Source of the DNA: Ideonella sp.
Lineage (GTDB): Bacteria; Pseudomonadota; Gammaproteobacteria; Burkholderiales; Burkholderiaceae_C
Assembly: GCA_015075165.1 (NCBI GenBank)
Contig: JABTUY010000006.1
Span: 211,372 to 275,371, forward strand
Direction: 5' to 3'
Length of the DNA: 64,000 bases
The position numbers and the translations under genes were made by a program. The notes below the pieces were generated by a model. The model did not search any database, had not been told where the DNA came from, and saw only the letters and a program-made list of their open reading frames with translations. Of the stretch, positions 1-6,676 are shown one piece after another; within the stretch, counting starts at the first letter, position 1; the number at the start of each line of letters is the position of its first letter.

Positions 1-1216
1 AGTCCAGCAGCAGCACCAGCTTGGCCACCGCGCCGTCGCTCTGCGGCAGATCCACCACGTACAGCAGCGCCGGCGGCTTCGCGGCAACGTCCTGCACGAT
101 GGCGCTGGCGCGTTGCAGCAGGCTCGGCAGCTGGCGGTACAGCGCCACCGGCAACGCGTCGGCCGCGGTCTTGGTGTCGCGCAGCGTGTGCAGCACGTCC
201 ACCGCGCGCACGGCGATCGCTGCGCTCTGCGGCTCGATGCCCGCCTGCGCCAGGCCGCGCAGCGCATCCGGCACGATCACCCCGATATAGCGCACCTCGC
301 CGGTGTTGTGCCCACCGGCCAGCAGCGCATCGACCCACAGCGCGAACTGCTCGGTGGCCTGCCGCACCATTGCCGGGTAGCCGCGCACGGCCTGCGCCAC
401 CACGGTGGCCGCGGCCAGCGGCGACGAGCGTGCGGCCTTGGCCAGCATGGCGTCGAAGAACGCGGCATCGCGCGCCTTGCCCGGGTTGTAGGCGAAGCCC
501 GGGTCCACGCCGTGGGGCACCGGCACCACCTCGGCGGTGCTGGGGTTCACGTAGGTCATCCAGCGCGTCTCGGGCGCCTGCGTCTTCACGGTTTCGCCGC
601 GCGCGCGCAGTCGGTCGATGCCGCGCTGGTCGATTCCGTAGGCGGTGCAGCGGCAGCGCCAGCCGTTGGGCGGGAAATGGGTGTTCCACCACGGGTCATC
701 CACCGGCAGCGCCAGGCCGTCCCAGGGCCGGTGGCTGGCGCGCACGCGCTCGTCGCGCATCGTGCGGTAGATGATGAAAGGAAACCGCGCCTTCAGCCGC
801 TCGATCGATGCCCAGCGCCCGGCGGCCTGGCTCTGGCGCAGGTTCACGTCGAAGATCAGCCGCAGCCGGCGCGGGTCGAAGCGCGTGGTGCGGACCTCGC
901 CGCTGTCGGGGTCCACCACCTCCACGTCGCCCCAGAAGCCCTTGGCCGCCAGCTTGGGCGCAATGCTCTTGGCAAACGCCTCGAACCGCTGGCCCTCGGC
1001 CAGCGCCGCCTGCAGCTCCTCGCGAAACAGCCGCAGCACGTCGAGCTGCATCACGCCGGCCACCGCGAACGCCCGCGCGTGCTCCTCCTGGAACACGCTG
1101 TGCCAGTCGAAGCTCTTGGCCAGCAGGCCGCGGCGCTGGAACGCCGCGATCGCATCGCGCGGCTCGATCACGCCGAGCCGCAGGCCCGGCGGCAGCGGGG
1201 TGGCGAGAACCGGCAT
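1..1216 (-). CDS. Phage Mu F-like (gp30) head protein, C-terminus cut by window edge
   Basis: The frame is open from an ATG at 1216 to the left edge, about 405 residues. It carries the Mu protein F signature in its middle: a His-x3-WDG segment, then LPVDDPWWNTHFPPNGWRC and a second Cys. This is the conserved core of PF04233, a minor head protein needed for head assembly. It follows the portal gene and a 98-residue protein on the same strand, as in the Mu order 28-29-30. The remainder, rich in Ala and without a recognised motif, runs off the window. Family assignment is firm; whether the C-terminus is complete cannot be seen. Confidence 0.9.
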   Translation of the reverse strand, partial: MPVLATPLPPGLRLGVIEPRDAIAAFQRRGLLAKSFDWHSVFQEEHARAFAVAGVMQLDVLRLFREELQAALAEGQRFEAFAKSIAPKLAAKGFWGDVEVVDPDSGEVRTTRFDPRRLRLIFDVNLRQSQAAGRWASIERLKARFPFIIYRTMRDERVRASHRPWDGLALPVDDPWWNTHFPPNGWRCRCTAYGIDQRGIDRLRARGETVKTQAPETRWMTYVNPSTAEVVPVPHGVDPGFAYNPGKARDAAFFDAMLAKAARSSPLAAATVVAQAVRGYPAMVRQATEQFALWVDALLAGGHNTGEVRYIGVIVPDALRGLAQAGIEPQSAAIAVRAVDVLHTLRDTKTAADALPVALYRQLPSLLQRASAIVQDVAAKPPALLYVVDLPQSDGAVAKLVLLLD

Positions 1217-1228
1217 TGCGCGCGGGCG

Positions 1229-1525
1229 TCAGGCCACGCGCTGCACGGCCGCCGGCGGCGGCAGTGCCGGCTCGGGCCAGAAGGCGGCCATCGCGCGCGG
1301 GTTCTCGCCCAGCCACGCTTCGGCCAGCTCGCGGCTGTGGAACAGCATCACCGAGCTGAACAGCAGCGGCATGCCCTGGTCGGGAAACACCGTGAGGTTC
1401 ACCGCGATCGCGCCATCGCGCGTGCTGCGCGTGCTGAACGCGCGGGTGATCATCGCCGCCTGCTCGTCGGTGCCGTTGCTGCTCACGCCGAGCACGCGCA
1501 CCACGCGGCCCTGGGTTGGGATCAT
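1229..1525 (-). CDS. Small phage protein between portal and F genes
   Basis: A 98-residue protein beginning MIPTQGRVVRVLGVSSNGTD. The ATG at 1525 is preferred to the GTG at 1534 because the GAGGAG motif lies eight bases before the ATG. The GTG codon would overlap the portal stop. The protein is compact, with alternating hydrophobic strands (VVRVLGV, IAVNLTVFP, LLFSSVMLF) and no membrane segment. It lies between portal and F, so it is probably translationally coupled to both and part of the head gene set. I do not recognise the family and assign no function. Confidence 0.75.
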   Translation of the reverse strand: MIPTQGRVVRVLGVSSNGTDEQAAMITRAFSTRSTRDGAIAVNLTVFPDQGMPLLFSSVMLFHSRELAEAWLGENPRAMAAFWPEPALPPPAAVQRVA

Positions 1526-1530
1526 CGCGT

Positions 1531-3249
1531 TCACTCCTCGTCGTGGTTGAGATCCAGGTTGGCCTCGCCGGCCAGCCGCGCCACGAACGCCGCGCGCGCC
1601 AGCCGCTCGGCCAGCGGCTTGCCATCGAGCCGTTCCACCAGCTCGGGCAGCCGCGCCGCGAACGCCTCGAGCGTCTCGCCGGCGGCCACCGCTTGCTGCA
1701 TCGCCTGCAGCAGCGGGTCGACCAGCGGCACCAGCAGCGGCCGCCACGGACCGATGGCGTCGTCGATGAGATCGTCGATCGCATCGTGCGGCTCGCCCGG
1801 TTCGTCGGCCGCCACCTCGGCGGCCAGCGCCTCCTTGCCCTGGCGCTTGTCGTCGCCGCTGCGACCCGGTTTGCCCGCCGCCGGCTTCGCGCCGCCGCGC
1901 CGCGCGGCCGCACCGGCCGCAGGCTGGCCAGGCTCGCCGCCATCGTCCCCACCATCGCCCGGCGCCACCGGCGCCGGCGGCCCCTCGAGCACGTCGTCGC
2001 CGGCCTCGGCCATCGGGATGCGCAGCTTCTCGTGCGCCCACTGCACGGGTATGCGCATGCCGGCGCCGGCCAGCTTGGGCAGCGCCTCGGCATATGCGGC
2101 CACGTCTTCGGCCTCGCCGATGTCGAGCTTGAAGCGCGGCAGCCGCAGGCCCTGCGCACCCGGCACGTTCAGCTGCGCCAGCGGCTGCAGCAGCTGGCGG
2201 CCGAGCGTGCCTTCCACCTGGCGCACATCGGCCGCGCGGATGTCCATGCGCACCTCGTTGTGCACCGTGCCCAGCGCCTGTGTGCCGTGCTGGCCCTCGC
2301 CGGCGGTGAGCGTCTGGCCCAGGATCACCTTGCTCTGCACCGCCTCCATGAACTGCAGCATCGAGCTGAAGGGCACGTGCGTGCCCTGCGCCGCGTTCTG
2401 AAACTCGATCTTCATGCCCTGCGGGATCACGCCGGCCGCGTTGTGGCCGATCTCGGTCACCGCGCGCAGCAGCGAGCGTTTCTCGTCGTCGCTGGCGCCG
2501 GCGGGGTACGAGCCCAGCCGCAGCGGCAGGCCGTAGATCTCGAGAAACTCCGCCAGGTCGCGCGCGGCGTAGTTCTTGAACAGGTACGGCCACGCCAGCA
2601 CGCGCACCAGCGAGGCGCGCGCCAGGTAGCCGTTGCGGCTGCGCGGCACGTGCAGCAGCCAGGCGTAGGGGCGCAGCGCCTCGCCCATCACCGCCGGCAG
2701 GTAGCCGCGCGCGGGCTGCTGCTCGCTCTGGCTGCGCAGCAGCAGCCCCTGGCGCTGCTGGTCGAGCGTGAACCAGCGCTGCGGCCGGAACGTGAGCGTG
2801 GGCAGCAGCACGCGGCCCTGCGGCTGCCACACCATTTCGTGGGCCGCAAAGCCCTTGAGCACGCCGTCCATCATGCCGTGCAGCACGTCTTCGAAGTCCG
2901 GCAGCGCGCGCAGCCACTCGCGCAGCTGCTCGGTGAGCGCCTTCTCGGCCACGCTGGCGCCCTCGGGCTCGTGCACGTCCCACTCGAGCGCGCTCACCGC
3001 GCCCTTGCGCTTGGCCAGCTCGGCATAGGCGTGGCCGTCGCGCTCCTCGATGTCGTCGGCCAGGTCGAGCTGGTCGAGCAGGTCGCCATCCTCGGCGCGC
3101 TGCATGATGGCGCCCAGCTGCGCCGGCGTGAGCCCGCGCGCCGGGTGGGCGGCGAACTCGCGGTGCAGCCAGCCGGTTTCGGCGGTCTGCGGCTCGCCGA
3201 GCCGGCCGCGGTCGATGGGGTTGCCGTCGGAGTCGAGGATGGTGGCCAT
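1531..3249 (-). CDS. Portal protein, Mu gp29-like (DUF935)
   Basis: A 572-residue protein of the DUF935/gp29 family, the portal through which DNA enters the head of Mu-like phages. Supporting segments include FEDVLHGMMDGVLKGFAAHE near residue 95, the run WPYLFKNYAARDLAEFLEIY near residue 200, and the Gln/Gly-rich QTLTAGEGQHGTQALGTVHN near residue 310. All are typical of this family. Length is close to that of Mu gp29-type proteins, with an Ala/Pro/Gly-rich insert at about 400-450. It follows the terminase after a 158-bp gap in which I see no other gene. The ATG at 3249 has no strong ribosome-binding site. Confidence 0.9.
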   Translation of the reverse strand: MATILDSDGNPIDRGRLGEPQTAETGWLHREFAAHPARGLTPAQLGAIMQRAEDGDLLDQLDLADDIEERDGHAYAELAKRKGAVSALEWDVHEPEGASVAEKALTEQLREWLRALPDFEDVLHGMMDGVLKGFAAHEMVWQPQGRVLLPTLTFRPQRWFTLDQQRQGLLLRSQSEQQPARGYLPAVMGEALRPYAWLLHVPRSRNGYLARASLVRVLAWPYLFKNYAARDLAEFLEIYGLPLRLGSYPAGASDDEKRSLLRAVTEIGHNAAGVIPQGMKIEFQNAAQGTHVPFSSMLQFMEAVQSKVILGQTLTAGEGQHGTQALGTVHNEVRMDIRAADVRQVEGTLGRQLLQPLAQLNVPGAQGLRLPRFKLDIGEAEDVAAYAEALPKLAGAGMRIPVQWAHEKLRIPMAEAGDDVLEGPPAPVAPGDGGDDGGEPGQPAAGAAARRGGAKPAAGKPGRSGDDKRQGKEALAAEVAADEPGEPHDAIDDLIDDAIGPWRPLLVPLVDPLLQAMQQAVAAGETLEAFAARLPELVERLDGKPLAERLARAAFVARLAGEANLDLNHDEE

Positions 3250-3407
3250 GTCAGCGCCGTCCGGTCAAGTTCTGAAAATCGGGCCCAGGAGCCCGCGCGC
3301 GGCCGCCAGGCTAGGCAGGTACCCACCCGGCCCCGATCGGCCAACAGCGATCGATTGGGACGTCCCAAAACTGTCCCAAAGCAGGTGGGGGTTGGCGGCC
3401 CGGCGCA

Positions 3408-5084
3408 TCACCACTCCGAACCGGCCCCGAAGCGGGCCCCTTCGCCGGCCTCGCCGTCGTCGCCCGCGCGCTCGCGCCAGCGCGCGCCGGCCGGCGGCTC
3501 CCAGAAGGTGCCCGCGCGCGCCGGCACGCTCTGCCAGGCGATCTCGCCGGCCTCTCTGAAGAACGCGTACACCGCCAGGAACAGCGCGATCGCAAAGTCG
3601 CCGTGGCGGCGCAGCTTGGCGCCGCCCTCGGCCGCGGCGGCGCGCGCGCCCGCGCTCTGCGTGTCGCCGTCGGGGATCTTGGGCACCCCCTTGACCAGCT
3701 TGATGGCGCGCAGATCGTCGCGGTGCGCGTCGTCGCGCGCCAGGTCGCACAAGGTGCCGTCTTGCAGCGCCGCCTTCAGCTTGGGCATGTGCGCCAGGTA
3801 GAACGTGTCGTTGAGCTTGACCTGCTCGATCATCTCCACGCCGTAGCGCTGCGCCATCGCCTCGGCCAGCGCGGCGCCGTTGCCGGTGGCGTCCATCGCG
3901 CCGCCGCGAAACCGCGGCAGCCGCTCGACGATGTACTCCAGCACCTGCTGCTGCGAGCTGAACGGGCAGTTGGCCAGCTCCACCGTCAGCCGCGGGCGCC
4001 GCGTGAGGTCGGTGTCTTCCTCGAGCACGGTGATCACGCTCTGGTCGCGGTTGCGCGCAAAGTCTTGCCCGAACGCGTGGCGCAGCAGTGGCTTCAGCCG
4101 CGCCAGCTGCGGGCCGAGCTGCTCTTCGCACCAGCCGCGAATGGCGTGCTCGCGCACGCTCTCGGGCAGGTAGGCGAACGCGTCGTCCCACTTGCCGCGC
4201 ACGATCACCGGGCCGTCGCCATCGGGCGGCGGCGGCGTGGCCGTCATGCGCTGCTCGATCAGCGCCAGGCTCAGGTACGCGCCCGCGCTCTGGCTGGGGA
4301 TGACGTCGAGTTCTTCGGCCGCATCGTCGTTGTAGAACGCATAGGCGTCGCGCACCCATTCATCCTGAGCGGCCTGGCTCCACTCGATGCCGCGGCGCAG
4401 GCAGACGCGGCGGTACAGGCCATCGGCCACCGCCCGCTGGAAATCGGTGCGGTGCACGCTGGCGTTCTTGCCGCGCTTGCCGGCGCGCACCTCCTGCACC
4501 AGCACGTTGAACGCGTTCTCCACGCCGTCGTGCGTCGACCACAGGCGCACCCTGTTGCCCCACAGGATCATGGCCATCGCGGCCTTGATCAGCCCGGCCA
4601 GGTCGTTGGCGAAGGCTGCCTCGTCGATGCCCACCGTGCCCTGCTTGCCGCGCAGGTTGGTCGGCCGGCTGGAGAGCGCAACGATGCGCCGGCCGGTCTT
4701 GGGAAAGTTCAGCTCGAAGGTCTTGATGTAGCGCCGGGCCGGGTCGGCCACGTCGGCGCCGTCGTCGTACAGGCCTTCGCCCATCGTGCCGGCGGCCACG
4801 TCGAACGCGCGCGCCCACAGCTCGCCCGCCTCGACGAACTCGCGCGCCATGTCTTGCGTGGCGCTGATGTAGAAGTAGTTCGAGCCGCCCTCGGCGGCGG
4901 CGCCGAGCACCGCGTCGGCCGCTTCGGCCCAAGTGGCACCAATGCGGCGCGACTTCTCCCACACCTTGAGCTGCGACTCGTCGGCGATCCACTCCTGCTG
5001 GTACGGCAGCAGCACCGGCGGTGGCGCATCGGCCACGGCCGGGCCGCTCAGCTCGCGCAGCGGGTCGCCGGGCAGCAGCGTCAT
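3408..5084 (-). CDS. Terminase large subunit, Mu gp28-like
   Basis: A 558-residue DNA-packaging ATPase/nuclease. A deviant Walker A-like motif WEKSRRIGATWAEAADA lies near residue 43, and the Walker B motif TVGIDEAAF near residue 150. The C-terminal nuclease half has candidate metal-binding acids in FGQDFARNRDQSV and GGAMDATGNG. This layout is that of Mu gp28. The start ATG at 5084 overlaps the stop of the gp27-like gene as ATGA, indicating coupled translation. The last 40 residues are Arg/Gly/Glu-rich and not obviously conserved. Confidence 0.93.
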   Translation of the reverse strand: MTLLPGDPLRELSGPAVADAPPPVLLPYQQEWIADESQLKVWEKSRRIGATWAEAADAVLGAAAEGGSNYFYISATQDMAREFVEAGELWARAFDVAAGTMGEGLYDDGADVADPARRYIKTFELNFPKTGRRIVALSSRPTNLRGKQGTVGIDEAAFANDLAGLIKAAMAMILWGNRVRLWSTHDGVENAFNVLVQEVRAGKRGKNASVHRTDFQRAVADGLYRRVCLRRGIEWSQAAQDEWVRDAYAFYNDDAAEELDVIPSQSAGAYLSLALIEQRMTATPPPPDGDGPVIVRGKWDDAFAYLPESVREHAIRGWCEEQLGPQLARLKPLLRHAFGQDFARNRDQSVITVLEEDTDLTRRPRLTVELANCPFSSQQQVLEYIVERLPRFRGGAMDATGNGAALAEAMAQRYGVEMIEQVKLNDTFYLAHMPKLKAALQDGTLCDLARDDAHRDDLRAIKLVKGVPKIPDGDTQSAGARAAAAEGGAKLRRHGDFAIALFLAVYAFFREAGEIAWQSVPARAGTFWEPPAGARWRERAGDDGEAGEGARFGAGSEW

Positions 5085-5674
5085 GCGGCGGCCTCCGCCG
5101 GCGGCGGCGCATCGCGCTTGACCACGCCGAGAATCGACGCGCGGATCTCGGCCACCGTCTTCGCGTCCATGCCGCCCTTCTTGGCCAGCTTGGTCACCTT
5201 GTCGGCCGCGGCCTTGGCGCGGCCCTCCACCTCCACGCGCCACTTGGCCTGGTTGACGCGCGCGCGGCTCAGCCGCGCCACCGCGGTGCCGGCCTTGCTC
5301 ATCACCGCCACGCGCGCCACCGGGTCTTCGATCGACTCGGCCTCGCGCGCGAGCAGCAGCGCCTCGAACATCTCGCCCTGGATCAGCGCCATCGCCGCCT
5401 CGCTGCGGCTGTCTTCGTCGTCGCGGCTGCTCTCGGCGATGAGCTTGGCCGCCTCGGTGGTGGCGCGGATCGCCTCCTGCGCGCGCTTGACCTTCTGGCT
5501 CTCCACGCCCACCGCACTCTTGCCCACGGTGATGGCCACGCCGCCTTGCTTGCACAGCGTGTTGAGCTCCTCGGTCAGCGCCACGATGTCGCCGAAGCCA
5601 CGCTCCACGATGGCCTTGTGCAGCCATTGCCGGATCTCGGCCGGCAGCCGTGCGATCTTGCTGCGCGCGCCCAT
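5081..5674 (-). CDS. Mu gp27-like protein (DUF3486), probable small terminase
   Basis: A 197-residue protein starting MGARSKIARLPAEIRQWLHK, which is the characteristic opening of the DUF3486 family (Mu gp27). An N-terminal helix-turn-helix-like segment (about residues 8-45) is followed by long charged helices that could form a coiled coil. In Mu this protein sits directly before the large terminase and is regarded as the small terminase subunit. The same order and an overlapping stop/start are seen here. Confidence 0.88.
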   Translation of the reverse strand: MGARSKIARLPAEIRQWLHKAIVERGFGDIVALTEELNTLCKQGGVAITVGKSAVGVESQKVKRAQEAIRATTEAAKLIAESSRDDEDSRSEAAMALIQGEMFEALLLAREAESIEDPVARVAVMSKAGTAVARLSRARVNQAKWRVEVEGRAKAAADKVTKLAKKGGMDAKTVAEIRASILGVVKRDAPPPAEAAA

Positions 5675-5676
5675 GC

Positions 5677-5973
5677 TCAGTTGCCCGGCTGCGGCCGCTG
5701 CACGCCCGGCACCGTGGCGCGGCCCTCGGCCACATCGAGCCCGCGCGCGCTGAGCGTGGCCACGGTCACGCCCTCGGGCCGCTCCAGGCTGAGCAGGCCC
5801 TGCTCGCCGAGCCAGGCCAGGTCGGCCTCGATGCGGTCGGCGCTGACCACGTGGCCCACCGCGTCGCAGTAGCGGCGCAGCAGGAACGCATTGGCGCGGT
5901 ACTGCGCGGCGGCGGCCAGTGCGCGCAGCAGCACCAGGCGCCGGTCGTGGGTGAGGTGTTCGGCAAAGTTCAT
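5677..5973 (-). CDS. Mu gp26-like winged-helix protein
   Basis: A 98-residue protein with a predicted winged-helix fold: helices RRLVLLRALAAAAQYRAN and FLLRRYCDAVGH, a recognition-helix region RIEADLAWLGEQGLL, then a wing ending in VTVATLSARGLDVAEGRA. Such a small protein regularly precedes gp27 in Mu-like phages (gp26 position). It stops two bases before the gp27 start. Its exact role is not established; DNA binding linked to packaging is an inference from fold and position. Confidence 0.8.
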   Translation of the reverse strand: MNFAEHLTHDRRLVLLRALAAAAQYRANAFLLRRYCDAVGHVVSADRIEADLAWLGEQGLLSLERPEGVTVATLSARGLDVAEGRATVPGVQRPQPGN

Positions 5974-5992
5974 CGTCGGTGTCTCGCGCGGC

Positions 5993-6325
5993 TCAGCGGC
6001 TGGGCCGCTGCAGCAGGTAATCCTCGATGCGGCTTAACGTGCTGCGCATCATGTTCAGCGTCTGCGTCTGCGCCTCGGTCTGCGCCTCGAGCGCGGCCAG
6101 CGCCTGCGCCAGGCCGCCCACCTCCTGGCGCGTGGGCAGGTGGCTGATCTCCTGCTGCACCAGGCGCATGTCGGCATCGAGCTTGGCCACGCTGGCGCGC
6201 ACCTCGGTCACCTCGTGCTTGGCGTCTTCGCCGGGCTTGCGCAACCACAGCACCAGGCCGATCACCGCCGTGGCCAGCGTGTTGAACATCACCAGCCCTC
6301 GCAACACCAGATCGAACTGCTCCAT
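5993..6325 (-). CDS. Mu gp25-like membrane/coiled-coil protein (DUF2730)
   Basis: A 110-residue protein with one N-terminal membrane helix (residues about 10-28, LVMFNTLATAVIGLVLWLRK) followed by a long heptad-rich helix (residues about 35-105). This combination and the position before gp26 and gp27 match the DUF2730 family, Mu gp25. In Mu this region lies next to the lysis genes. A spanin-like or membrane-anchoring role is possible but not shown. No endolysin was found beside it. Confidence 0.82.
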   Translation of the reverse strand: MEQFDLVLRGLVMFNTLATAVIGLVLWLRKPGEDAKHEVTEVRASVAKLDADMRLVQQEISHLPTRQEVGGLAQALAALEAQTEAQTQTLNMMRSTLSRIEDYLLQRPSR

Positions 6326-6344
6326 TGCCGTGTGCCTCCAGGCC

Positions 6345-6650
6345 TCAATGCATGTCGCGCACCGGCAGCGTGGCCGCCACCAGGTGCTTCAGGCCGCTGG
6401 AGTCGGTGACCAGGCAGCGGATCTCGTAGTCGCAGCCGGCCAGGCCCAGCGCCACGCGCTGCAGCACGGCCAGCGCGGCGTTGTCGACCAGCGCCGCGCC
6501 GTCGAGCACCGCGGCCGCGCCGGCATCGCTGCCCGCGGTGACGGCGATCGCCAGCGCGGCGCCGGCAATCGTCACGCCGTGCTCGAGATCGGCGGCGAAC
6601 ACAAACCGCACGAGCTTCAGCTCGGCGGGGTCTTTGGGCGGCAGCCTCAT
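6345..6650 (-). CDS. Small Ig-like phage protein, probable fibre-tail adaptor
   Basis: A 101-residue protein, ATG at 6650 preceded by GAGG. It opens with LPPKDPAELKL and ends with the strand pattern YEIRCLVTDSSGLKHLVAATLPV. These resemble small phage fibre/tail adaptor proteins in which KDP is followed by an Ig-like beta sandwich. It lies directly after the large fibre-like gene, the usual place for such adaptors. The assignment rests on pattern and context only; a head decoration protein would be the main alternative. Confidence 0.6.
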   Translation of the reverse strand: MRLPPKDPAELKLVRFVFAADLEHGVTIAGAALAIAVTAGSDAGAAAVLDGAALVDNAALAVLQRVALGLAGCDYEIRCLVTDSSGLKHLVAATLPVRDMH

Positions 6651-6676
6651 CGCACCCTCGTCTCCATCGCTCTTCT

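Noticed and set aside
113..2401. Very long plus-strand open frame opposite the portal and F genes
   Set aside because: It is Arg/His/Ala-rich, has no motif and lies antisense to clear Mu gp29 and F coding sequence; high GC keeps shadow frames open.
1516..3801. 761-codon plus-strand frame
   Set aside because: Antisense shadow of the portal gene; composition dominated by Arg, Gln and His with no protein-like pattern.
5993..6325. Gp25-like protein as the phage holin
   Set aside because: One membrane helix plus a coiled coil fits DUF2730 better, and no endolysin is adjacent; lysis genes are probably outside the window.
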